A DNA stretch of 8,043 bases from JADDRA01 sp038233555 (GCA_038233555.1 JBBSLT010000109.1:1-8043); one strand, 5' to 3'. Positions 1 through 7,901 are shown, counted from the stretch's first letter. The notes: generated by a model not told the origin, from the sequence alone. Numbers and translations: made by a program.

Positions 1-899
1 AGGTCGGACCGCTGTTCGGGGTGGTGGTGGGTCGGGCCCTTGACGCCGAGTGGGAGCGTCTGGGTGGCCCGGATCCGTTCACCGTGGTCGAGGCGGGGGC
101 GGGACGGGGTGCGCTCGCACGTTCGGTGCTCGGTGCCCAGCCGGCCTGCACTACCGCCCTTCGCTATGTCTGCGTCGAGCGCTCGGCCGTGCTCCGCCGC
201 CAGGCCGGCGAGGTGGCGGGCGTCGTCGTGGCCGAGGAGCTACCGCCTGGTCCCATCACCGGGGTGATCCTGGCCAACGAGCTGCTCGACAACTTGGCCT
301 TTCGACTTCTGGAGCGCCGATCCGGGAGGTGGACCGAGGTCTTCGTCGGCGCATCGGACCGGGGCGAGCTGCACGAGGCCCTCGTCGACGTCATGCCGGA
401 GGTGGCTGACCTCGCCGACTTCCTGGCCCCCGGTGCCGACGCCGGTACCCGCCTTCCCCTCCAGCAGCAGGCGACCACCTGGCTGGGCGATGCCTTGGCT
501 CGCCTGGAGCGGGGCAGGCTGGTGGTCATGGACTACGCCGACACCACGCCATCGCTCGTCCGGCGCCCGTGGCGGGATTGGGTGCGCACCTACCGGGGCC
601 ATGGCCGGGGCACGGCCCCGGGGGACGAGCCGGGGAGCCAGGACATCACCTGCGAGGTGGCCGTCGACCAGCTCGCCGCCGTCCGTGTGCCCGACCACGA
701 CCGCAGCCAGGCCGAGTGGCTGCGCACCCACGGGATCGACGGGCTGGTCGCCGACGCCAGGGCGACCTGGCACGACCGTGCCCACCTGGGCGACCTGGCC
801 TCGCTGGCCGCCCGCAGCCGGGTGGGGGAGGCCGACGCCCTCTGCGACCCGGCCGGCCTCGGAGCCTTCCGGGTCCTCGAGTGGGTCGTCGACCCGTGA
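1..899 (+). CDS. MidA/NDUFAF7-family class I SAM-dependent methyltransferase (5' partial)
   Basis: The reading frame (codons starting at base 3) is open to the left edge, so the N-terminus lies outside the window. The internal ATG at 21 is not the true start: the codons before it encode VGPLFG, which fits the family block preceding the SAM site. Visible features are a glycine-rich SAM-binding motif EAGAGRG at bases 90-110, the family motif ANELLD at 273-290, and a late block TYRGHGRG followed by GSQDITCEV, matching the MidA/NDUFAF7 (former DUF185) pattern. Mitochondrial NDUFAF7 methylates an arginine of a complex I subunit during assembly. Whether this bacterial homologue has a protein substrate is unknown, and no complex I genes are visible here. 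No signal peptide or membrane segment is seen in the visible part, so it is probably cytoplasmic. It ends at TGA 897-899, 34 nt before the next gene, suggesting co-transcription. Family assignment is firm; substrate is not. Confidence 0.88.
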   Translation, partial: VGPLFGVVVGRALDAEWERLGGPDPFTVVEAGAGRGALARSVLGAQPACTTALRYVCVERSAVLRRQAGEVAGVVVAEELPPGPITGVILANELLDNLAFRLLERRSGRWTEVFVGASDRGELHEALVDVMPEVADLADFLAPGADAGTRLPLQQQATTWLGDALARLERGRLVVMDYADTTPSLVRRPWRDWVRTYRGHGRGTAPGDEPGSQDITCEVAVDQLAAVRVPDHDRSQAEWLRTHGIDGLVADARATWHDRAHLGDLASLAARSRVGEADALCDPAGLGAFRVLEWVVDP

Positions 900-933
900 T
901 GGTGCCGCCTAAACCGTTCCCCCAGCGCGAGGG

Positions 934-2397
934 ATGTCAGGTCGGAGGCTGGTGAGCACCCGGGCGGCGGCCGTGCTCGTGTTCTGCACCTCGGCGGCGG
1001 TGCTGGTGCTGGAGATCCTGGCCGGGCGCTTGGTGGCGCCCTACGTGGGGGTGTCGATCGAGACCTTCACCGGGGTCATCGGCACCATCCTGGCCGGCAT
1101 CGCCCTCGGCAGCGCCGCCGGAGGCCGCCTGGCCGACCGGCATGACGCCCGCCGCCTGATCGGCCCGGCGGTGGTGGCCGGTGGCATCCTCGCGCTGTTG
1201 TCGCTGCCGGTGGTGTCGGTGCTCGGACCAGCGGTGACCGGCGGTGGGCCGGTGGCCATCGTGGCCCTGGCCGCCGGCGCCTTCTTCGCCCCCGCCGTCG
1301 TGCTCAGCGCGGTGAGCCCCATGGCCGCCAAGCTGCGCCTGGCCAGCCTGGATGAGACCGGCGCCGTGGTGGGTGGCCTCTCGGCGGCGGGGACCGCCGG
1401 AGCTCTGTTCGGCACCTTCGTCACCGGTTTCGTGCTGGTGGCGGCGGTGCCCACCCGTCCCCTGGTCATCGCCCTCGGCATTGCCTTGGTCGCGGCCGGT
1501 GTCGGGCTGTGGTGGTGGTTGGGCGCCCGCCCTCCGCTTCCGGGTGTGCTCGGTGCCCTCGTCCTCGCCACCGGTGTGGCCTTCGCCGTTCCCGGGCCGT
1601 GTGAGGAGCACACCGTCTATTACTGCGCCCGGGTCGAGGCCGATCCCGGGCGGGCATCGGGCCGGGTGCTACTGCTCGACACGCTTCGCCACAGCTACGT
1701 CGACCTCGAAGATCCCACCTACCTCGAGTTCCGCTACGTGCGCCTCTTCGCCGACGTGGTCGACGCCGAGTTCCCGCCGGGGGAGCCGCTCGACGCCCTC
1801 CACCTCGGCGGTGGCGGCTTCACCTTCCCTCGCTACCTCGACGCCACCCGCCCCGGCTCCACCAGCCTGGTGCTGGAGATCGACCCCGGCCTGGTCGAGC
1901 TGGCTACCGACGAGCTGGGCCTGGAGACCGGTCCCGACCTCCGGGTGCAGGTGGGTGACGCCCGCACCGCCCTGGCCGAGCTGGCCGACGACACCTACGA
2001 CGTCGCCGTGGGTGACGCCTTCGGCGGGCTGTCGGTGCCGTGGCACCTGGCCACGGTGGAGGTGGCCGAGGAGCTCGATCGGGTGCTGCGGCCCGAGGGC
2101 ATCTACGTGGCCAACGTGATCGACGGCGGGCCTGATCGCCTGGTCCGAGCGGAGACGGCGACGCTGGCGTCGGTGTTCGACCATGTGGCGGTCATCGGCC
2201 CGCCCGCCGGCACCGGCGACGCACCGGCCAACCATGTTCTGGTGGCGTCGAACGCGCCTCTGGATCTCACCTCCGACGCCATCGCCCCGGCCGACGGCGT
2301 GGTGCTTACCGGAGAAGAGGTGACAGCCTTCGTCGACGGCGCCCGCCCCCTCACCGACGACTTCGCCCCCGCCGACCAGCTCCTCACCCGTAGGTAG
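934..2397 (+). CDS. Membrane-anchored spermidine-synthase-like protein (fused membrane domain/aminopropyltransferase fold)
   Basis: The protein has 487 aa from ATG 934. The N-terminal half (about residues 10-220) is a run of roughly seven hydrophobic segments and includes EILAGRLVAPYVGVS, typical of 'fused MFS/spermidine synthase' proteins. A short segment with two cysteines (C223, C231) leads to a cytosolic Rossmann domain (about 245-487). There, LGGGGFTFPRY (291-301), EIDPGLVELA (315-324), GDARTAL (341-347), YDVAVGDAF (355-363) and the C-terminal LTDDFAPADQL (473-483) match the spermidine synthase fold. The classical GGGDG dcSAM loop is changed to GGGGF, and the usual acidic/Ser active-site strand reads GDAFGGLSVPW, so genuine polyamine synthesis is doubtful. 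An alternative start is GTG 952, giving a protein beginning STRAAAVLVF. A GGAGG lies at 944-948, but only 3 nt away, and ATG 934 has a purine run with no spacer, so the start is unresolved. Probably in an operon with the methyltransferase upstream. Confidence 0.85.
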   Translation: MSGRRLVSTRAAAVLVFCTSAAVLVLEILAGRLVAPYVGVSIETFTGVIGTILAGIALGSAAGGRLADRHDARRLIGPAVVAGGILALLSLPVVSVLGPAVTGGGPVAIVALAAGAFFAPAVVLSAVSPMAAKLRLASLDETGAVVGGLSAAGTAGALFGTFVTGFVLVAAVPTRPLVIALGIALVAAGVGLWWWLGARPPLPGVLGALVLATGVAFAVPGPCEEHTVYYCARVEADPGRASGRVLLLDTLRHSYVDLEDPTYLEFRYVRLFADVVDAEFPPGEPLDALHLGGGGFTFPRYLDATRPGSTSLVLEIDPGLVELATDELGLETGPDLRVQVGDARTALAELADDTYDVAVGDAFGGLSVPWHLATVEVAEELDRVLRPEGIYVANVIDGGPDRLVRAETATLASVFDHVAVIGPPAGTGDAPANHVLVASNAPLDLTSDAIAPADGVVLTGEEVTAFVDGARPLTDDFAPADQLLTRR

Positions 2398-2408
2398 GAT
2401 CCTGAGTG

Positions 2409-2433
2409 TAGTGCATGCCACTATGCTTCGCGT
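2409..2433 (+). promoter_or_regulatory. Toxin-antitoxin operator and leaderless promoter
   Basis: Bases 2409-2423 form an inverted repeat TAGTG-N5-CACTA with perfect 5-bp arms. A -10-like hexamer TATGCT (2422-2427) overlaps its right edge and lies 6 nt before the antitoxin ATG at 2434. No Shine-Dalgarno sequence is present, and the spacing puts the transcription start on or next to the ATG, as in leaderless actinobacterial mRNAs. No good -35 box is visible. Ribbon-helix-helix antitoxins normally bind such palindromes to repress their own operon, so this is the likely operator. The binding and the leaderless start are inferred. Confidence 0.6.
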
Positions 2434-2682
2434 ATGACACAGATCGTTACACGAGTTCCAGAGGACTTGGCGCAGGGTGTGGATGACTTGGTTGCCAGCG
2501 GGATGGTGGCGAGCCGCTCTGCGGCGGTTCGTCTAGGTCTCCAGCACCTAGTCGACCACCACCGACGCCAGCGCATTGGCTCGTCCATCGTCGAGGGCTA
2601 TGTGCGACACCCTCAGACCGACGCCGAAGTCGGATGGACCGATACCGCGACCGCCGAGATGATCGCCGAGGAGCCTTGGTGA
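2434..2682 (+). CDS. Ribbon-helix-helix antitoxin of a MazEF-type toxin-antitoxin system
   Basis: This 82-aa protein has a short N-terminal beta strand (TQIVTRVP, residues 2-9) and two helices (about 10-23 and 27-46, the second containing SRSAAVRLGLQHL). That is the CopG/MazE-like ribbon-helix-helix DNA-binding pattern, which works as a dimer. The polar, acidic C-terminal tail (about 55-82, ending MIAEEPW) is expected to be flexible and to block the toxin. It should neutralise MazF by direct binding and repress the operon at the inverted repeat just upstream. The start at ATG 2434 fits the family and the -10 spacing, although there is no ribosome-binding site. Its stop TGA 2680-2682 overlaps the toxin GTG, implying translational coupling. 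Codons such as ACA, GTT, CGA and TTG are more frequent than in adjacent genes, suggesting acquisition by transfer. Function is inferred from fold and partner. Confidence 0.87.
   Translation: MTQIVTRVPEDLAQGVDDLVASGMVASRSAAVRLGLQHLVDHHRRQRIGSSIVEGYVRHPQTDAEVGWTDTATAEMIAEEPW
2668..2673 (+). promoter_or_regulatory. Ribosome-binding site of mazF inside the antitoxin C-terminus
   Basis: GAGGAG lies 5 nt before GTG 2679 and is formed by antitoxin codons 79-80 (Glu-Glu of the terminal EEPW). It supports GTG 2679 as the mazF start rather than the upstream in-frame ATG at 2634. Confidence 0.65.
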
Positions 2683-2990
2683 ACGCACCTCGACAGGGCG
2701 AGATCTGGTGGGCGGAGGCTCAGGACAAGCGGCGACCTGTTCTCGTCGTGACCCGTTCCGAGGCGGTGCCCGTCCTCACCTGGATCGTGGTGGCGCCGGT
2801 GACCCGAACCGTGCGCGGTATCCCCACCGAGATCTCGCTCGGTGAGGCCGAGGGTCTGCACGAGGCTTCGGCTGCGGCCTTCGACAACTTGCAGCCCGTC
2901 CGCCGCAGCCTGCTTACTCAGCGCGTGGGTGAGCTCGGCCTGCGCCGTGACGAGCTTTGCGACGCACTGGCCGCCCTGGCCGACTGCTGA
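2679..2990 (+). CDS. mazF: MazF/PemK-family mRNA interferase toxin
   Basis: The product is 103 aa from GTG 2679, which overlaps the antitoxin stop in the arrangement GTGA. Family hallmarks are the N-terminal RQGEIWWAE (residues 5-13), RRPVLVVTR (18-26) with the conserved arginine R19, and VAPVTRTVRGIPTE (38-51) with T42. These occupy the positions of the catalytic Arg and Thr of MazF enzymes. A later block FDNLQPVRRSLL is also typical. MazF enzymes cleave single-stranded RNA at short sequences and stop growth when the antitoxin is degraded; the cleavage sequence of this one cannot be read from the protein. Length is normal and both catalytic positions are present, so it appears intact. The in-frame ATG at 2634 would add 15 residues unlike the family and lies within the antitoxin, so it was not used. 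The reading frame ends at TGA 2988-2990. Confidence 0.93.
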   Translation: MNAPRQGEIWWAEAQDKRRPVLVVTRSEAVPVLTWIVVAPVTRTVRGIPTEISLGEAEGLHEASAAAFDNLQPVRRSLLTQRVGELGLRRDELCDALAALADC

Positions 2991-2999
2991 GTTCTCAGC
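2986..2999. repeat. Inverted repeat across the mazF stop codon
   Basis: GCTGAG-TT-CTCAGC is a perfect 6-bp inverted repeat with a 2-nt centre spanning the mazF stop. In RNA it could form only a 5-bp stem with a GTTC loop, and no U-tract follows. It may be a weak terminator or chance. Confidence 0.3.
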
Positions 3000-3016
3000 C
3001 CCCGCCTTCGAGTGCA

Positions 3017-3028
3017 TCGGCGCGCCGA
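3017..3028. repeat. 12-bp perfect palindrome in the mazF-acs gap
   Basis: TCGGCGCGCCGA is a perfect palindrome in the gap between mazF and acs. It could be a protein-binding site or a by-product of high GC. The rest of 2991-3188 shows no ORF with family resemblance. Confidence 0.25.
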
Positions 3029-3107
3029 GCAACCCAGCCAGGGGTGTCACGCCGGCGAGAAGGAGAACGCCATCCCGGTGGCGACCAGACGGTGCCGTCA
3101 CGGCGGT

Positions 3108-3123
3108 TGTGATGTGTGTCATG
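3108..3123. promoter_or_regulatory. Possible CRP-like operator upstream of acs
   Basis: The site reads TGTGA-N6-TCATG, against the CRP/Crp consensus TGTGA-N6-TCACA (8 of 10 half-site bases match). It lies about 65-80 bp before the chosen acs start. In several bacteria acs is controlled by CRP-family regulators, so the position makes sense. No regulator gene is in the window, and a single match in 200 bp can occur by chance. Confidence 0.3.
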
Positions 3124-3175
3124 GGTGACTCTAGCGTCGCGCATCGCCGCGGAACTGGGTGGCAAGGGAGACGAC

Positions 3176-3181
3176 TACCCT
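3176..3181 (+). promoter_or_regulatory. -10-like hexamer before acs ATG
   Basis: TACCCT fits the actinobacterial TANNNT -10 pattern and ends 7 nt before ATG 3189. That is the spacing expected for a leaderless transcript. The only Shine-Dalgarno-like run, AAGGGAG at 3164-3170, is too far away (18 nt). No convincing -35 is seen. A second TANNNT (TAGCGT, 3132-3137) could give a leadered transcript. Confidence 0.35.
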
Positions 3182-3188
3182 CGCCCCC

Positions 3189-5156
<1,968 letters not shown>

Positions 5157-5180
5157 TCGTCGGTGCCGCCGGCCACACCC

Positions 5181-5195
5181 GCCGCCGAAGGCGGC
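5181..5195. repeat. Stem-loop 1 of the acs-hppA convergent region
   Basis: GCCGCC-GAA-GGCGGC is a perfect 6-bp stem with a GAA loop, starting 25 nt after the acs stop. It may contribute to acs termination. It is the first of four triloop hairpins in this gap. Confidence 0.5.
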
Positions 5196-5210
5196 CCGTC
5201 TGGATGGAAG

Positions 5211-5233
5211 CCTAGCGAGCGAAGCTCGCCAGG
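5211..5233. repeat. Stem-loop 2 of the acs-hppA convergent region
   Basis: GCGAGC-GAA-GCTCGC (5215-5229) is a perfect 6-bp stem with a GAA loop. Past one A/C mismatch it extends by CCT/AGG, giving a 10-position stem over 5211-5233. It has the same loop sequence as stem-loop 1. Confidence 0.5.
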
Positions 5234-5249
5234 AAGGGGTCAGGGCGAA

Positions 5250-5274
5250 GGGTGGCCGGCTTTGCCGGTCGCCC
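5250..5274. terminator. Strong stem-loop, probable bidirectional terminator
   Basis: GGGTGGCCGGC-TTT-GCCGGTCGCCC forms an 11-bp stem with two G-T wobbles and a 3-nt loop. It is the longest hairpin in the gap between the converging acs and hppA genes. No U-tract follows on either strand, as is common for hairpin terminators in high-GC actinobacteria. Termination is inferred from position and structure. Confidence 0.5.
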
Positions 5275-5288
5275 GGAGCACCATACGT

Positions 5289-5318
5289 TCGCCGAGCAAC
5301 CTCCGGTTGCGACGGCGA
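5289..5318 (-). terminator. Stem-loop just downstream of hppA stop
   Basis: The inner stem GCAACC-TCC-GGTTGC (5296-5310) is perfect. An outer stem TCGCC/GGCGA (5289-5293 with 5314-5318) is separated from it by a small G/A-rich internal loop. It begins 3 nt past the hppA stop, read on the minus strand, so it is the most likely hppA terminator or mRNA 3'-end protecting structure. Confidence 0.5.
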
Positions 5319-5321
5319 GGG

Positions 5322-7829
5322 CTAGGGCTCGGCTCCTAGGCGTTCTCGGGCCTGGCGTAGCTTGGTGCGTAGGTCGGCCTCGTCGTCGCCTAGGTCGATG
5401 ATCCAGCGGTCGAGGGCGTCGAGTGCGAGTTGGTCGGGATCGGCGTTGTCGGGCACCGGCCGGTTGGCCCGCACCACGGCGCTGCTGCCGCTGCCGCTGC
5501 CGTCGACCGCTGCCGCTGCTGATGCCCCGACCGAGGGCTCCTCGTCCATCGCCCCTTGCGAGCGCTTGGAGAAGGCGATGGCGATCAGGAGCACCACCAG
5601 GGCCACGCCGGCAATGGTGTAGCGCACCGGGGCGTTGTCCTGGAGGTTGATGACGGCGGGCAGGATGAGCAGCGAGATCAGGTTCATGACCTTGATGAGC
5701 GGATTGAGGGCGGGGCCAGCCGTGTCCTTGAACGGGTCGCCGACGGTGTCGCCGATCACCGCCGCCTTGTGCGCCTCTGAGCCCTTGCCTCCCTCGTGGC
5801 CGTCTTCGATGTACTTCTTGGCGTTGTCCCACGCCCCGCCGGAGTTGGACAAGAAGTTGGCCATGAGCTGGCCGGTGAGGATCACCGCAGCCAAGAACGC
5901 CCCCAGGGCGAAGTAGTTGATGCCGAAGCCGATGATCACCGGGGTGAGCACGGCGAGCAGGGCAGGTGTGGCCAGCTCCCGCAGGGAGGCCGCGGTGCAG
6001 ATGTCGATCACCGCCCCGTGGTCGGGCTTCTCGGTGTAGTCCATGATCCCGGGGTGCTCCCGGAACTGGCGGCGCACCTCCTGGACCACCACGGCCGCGG
6101 TGCGGCTGACCGCCCGGATGGCCAGCGCTGAGAACAAGAAGGCCACCGAGCCGCCGATCAGCAGGCCGATGAAGGTGGTGGGGTCGGCCACGTTGATCGA
6201 CGTGAAGGGGGACGAGAACAGCTCGGAGCCCTCGAGGTCGAGCTCGAGCTCGCTTCCGATGGTTTCGATGAAGCTGGCGAAGAGAGCCACCGAGGCGATC
6301 ACGGCCGAGCCGATGGCGAAGCCCTTGGTGACCGCCTTGGTGGTGTTACCCACGGCGTCGAGGCTGACCATGATGCGCTCCGGCTCGCCCGAGAACTCCC
6401 CCGACATCTCGGCGATGCCGGCGGCGTTGTCCGAGACCGGGCCGAAGGTGTCCTCGGAGACCACCACGCCGGTGGTGGCGAGCATGCCCATGCCGGTGAG
6501 GGCGACCAGGTAGAGGGAGAACTGGATGTTGCCCCCGCCGAGAACGATGGCCACCCCGAGCGCCCCGGCGATGGCCACGATGGCCCACACCGTTGACTCC
6601 AGGCCGGAGCTGATGCCGGAGAGGATGGTGGTGGCTGGGCCGGTACGGGCTGCCTCGGCGATCTCGCGTACAGGGGCGGTCTCGGTGGAGGTGAAGTACT
6701 CGGTCAGGCGACTCACCACCTGGGCTAGCACCAGTCCGGTCACCACCGCGGCGAACACCTTCCAGCCCTCGTTGTCGTTGTCGTTGCCCACGTAGAGCAG
6801 GGCCACTGCCCCCGTGCCGACGATGGTGAGCAGCCCGGCGGTGAGGAACCCCCGGTTGATGGGGGCCATGGCCGAGCGGTCGTTCGGTGTGGCCCGCACT
6901 GCGTAGACCCCGACGATGGAGGCCAGCACGCCGATGGCGCGAGACACCAGGGGGAAGATGACGCCCAGGGCCGGGTTGGCGCCGATCGAGTCGAAGGCGG
7001 CGACGCCGAGGATGATGGCGGCCACCAGGGTGACCTCGTAGGACTCGAACAGGTCGGCGGCCATGCCGGCGCAGTCGCCCACGTTGTCGCCCACGTTGTC
7101 GGCGATGGTGGCCGGATTGCGCGGGTCATCTTCGGGGATCCCGGCTTCGACCTTGCCCACCAGGTCGGCCCCGACATCGGCGGCCTTGGTGAAGATCCCG
7201 CCGCCGACCCTCAGGAAGAGGGCGAGGAGCGACCCCCCGAAGCCGAAGCCCACCAGGATGGCCGAGCTGGTGTTCTGAAAGGCCATGATGATGGCGGTGG
7301 CTCCGAGCAGACCGAGGCCCACGGTGAACATGCCGGCCACGCCTCCGGTGCGAAACGCCACCTTGAGGGCGGCGGGCAGGGAACCAGATCGAGCGGCGGC
7401 CGCGGTGCGCACGTTGCCCCGGACGGCCAGACCCATGCCGATGAAGCCGGTGAGGCCCGACATCACGCAGCCGGCCACGAAGGCGAGACTGCGGTAGATG
7501 CCGGATTCGAGGAAGCTCAGAGCCTCGACCCCGTCGGGACCGGCCACCGCCGTGGAGGTGAGGAAGACGATGACCACCAGGGGCACCAAGATGATGGCGA
7601 TGGTGCGGAACTGGCGCTTTAGGTAGGCGCTCGCACCCTCCTGGATGGCGGTGGCGATCTCCACCATCTTGGGTGTCCCTGTCTCGGCCGCGAGCACGCC
7701 GCGCATGAGGGCGAACCCGACAAGGATGGCCAACAGCGCTGTCCCGGCCGAGAAGGCAAGCCAGAACCACTCGGCGGAACCGAGCTCGAAGACCTGATAG
7801 CCACCTTCGGCCGCAAGGACGGCGGGCAT
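5322..7829 (-). CDS. hppA: Membrane-bound H+-translocating pyrophosphatase, potassium-independent type, with C-terminal extension
   Basis: This integral membrane enzyme hydrolyses PPi and pumps protons out of the cytoplasm. It has 835 aa with many hydrophobic segments from about residue 24 to 753, compatible with the 16-helix family core. Catalytic motifs are complete: DVGADLVGKVE (218-228), the Asp-rich block DDPRNPATIADNVGDNVGD (234-252), EDTFGPVSDNAAGIAEM (459-475), NSGGAWDNAKKYIEDG (662-677) and GDTVGDPFKDTAGPALN (693-709). GNTTKAVTKG (494-503) has Lys at 498 and Thr at 501, where potassium-dependent enzymes have Ala and Gly; this points to the potassium-independent class. The start is ATG at 7829, with AAAGGAGGAG about 9-11 nt upstream. 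The family core ends near residue 755. The last 80 residues (a Ser/Gly/Ala-rich linker, then a charged probable helix about 798-832) are extra. Its likely job is scavenging PPi, including that from acs, to support the proton gradient. Confidence 0.96.
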   Translation of the reverse strand: MPAVLAAEGGYQVFELGSAEWFWLAFSAGTALLAILVGFALMRGVLAAETGTPKMVEIATAIQEGASAYLKRQFRTIAIILVPLVVIVFLTSTAVAGPDGVEALSFLESGIYRSLAFVAGCVMSGLTGFIGMGLAVRGNVRTAAAARSGSLPAALKVAFRTGGVAGMFTVGLGLLGATAIIMAFQNTSSAILVGFGFGGSLLALFLRVGGGIFTKAADVGADLVGKVEAGIPEDDPRNPATIADNVGDNVGDCAGMAADLFESYEVTLVAAIILGVAAFDSIGANPALGVIFPLVSRAIGVLASIVGVYAVRATPNDRSAMAPINRGFLTAGLLTIVGTGAVALLYVGNDNDNEGWKVFAAVVTGLVLAQVVSRLTEYFTSTETAPVREIAEAARTGPATTILSGISSGLESTVWAIVAIAGALGVAIVLGGGNIQFSLYLVALTGMGMLATTGVVVSEDTFGPVSDNAAGIAEMSGEFSGEPERIMVSLDAVGNTTKAVTKGFAIGSAVIASVALFASFIETIGSELELDLEGSELFSSPFTSINVADPTTFIGLLIGGSVAFLFSALAIRAVSRTAAVVVQEVRRQFREHPGIMDYTEKPDHGAVIDICTAASLRELATPALLAVLTPVIIGFGINYFALGAFLAAVILTGQLMANFLSNSGGAWDNAKKYIEDGHEGGKGSEAHKAAVIGDTVGDPFKDTAGPALNPLIKVMNLISLLILPAVINLQDNAPVRYTIAGVALVVLLIAIAFSKRSQGAMDEEPSVGASAAAAVDGSGSGSSAVVRANRPVPDNADPDQLALDALDRWIIDLGDDEADLRTKLRQARERLGAEP
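5484..5501 (-). repeat. Hexanucleotide tandem repeat (GGCAGC)x3 in hppA
   Basis: Three perfect GGCAGC units on the coding strand encode Gly-Ser-Gly-Ser-Gly-Ser at residues 777-782, within the low-complexity linker of the HppA tail. A whole-unit slip would change linker length without a frameshift. Confidence 0.6.
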
Positions 7830-7838
7830 CGGAACGGT

Positions 7839-7850
7839 CTCCTCCTTTGT
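7839..7850 (-). promoter_or_regulatory. Ribosome-binding site of hppA
   Basis: On the minus strand ACAAAGGAGGAG precedes the ATG at 7829 by about 9 nt from its last G, or 11 nt from AAGGAGG. This strong anti-16S match fixes the hppA start. Confidence 0.75.
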
Positions 7851-7861
7851 CGCTGTGGGGA

Positions 7862-7901
7862 CGCTCGGGTACGGGAATGTTTGGGCTGGGCGCTCCGAGC
7901 G
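7862..7901 (-). promoter_or_regulatory. Inverted repeats in the hppA 5' leader
   Basis: CGCTCGG (7862-7868) and CCGAGCG (7895-7901) are perfect 7-bp complements with a 26-nt spacer. The right arm can instead form the local palindrome CGCTC-C-GAGCG (7891-7901). The leader RNA could thus fold in two exclusive ways. No known riboswitch class is recognised. Confidence 0.25.

Noticed and set aside
937..1611. Minus-strand frames antisense to the membrane protein gene
   Set aside because: Composition is His/Gly/Arg-rich and has no membrane or motif pattern; the + strand frame gives a coherent membrane plus Rossmann protein.
2634..2678. Upstream ATG as the mazF start, adding 15 residues
   Set aside because: The extra residues (MDRYRDRRDDRRGAL) are the antitoxin tail read out of frame. 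GTG 2679 has a good SD and gives a family-typical N-terminus.
5175..5321. Hairpin array considered as CRISPR repeats
   Set aside because: The stem sequences differ from one another, and no identical direct repeats with spacers are present.
5481..5520. CTG/CCG-rich tract considered as a regulatory or phase-variable repeat
   Set aside because: The hexamer units keep the frame and encode a Gly-Ser linker, so on/off phase variation is not expected. It is recorded only as a short repeat.
5212..5832. 206-aa minus-strand frame overlapping the 3' end of hppA
   Set aside because: It is an alternate-frame shadow of hppA (Arg/Pro/Gln-rich) running through the hairpin region.
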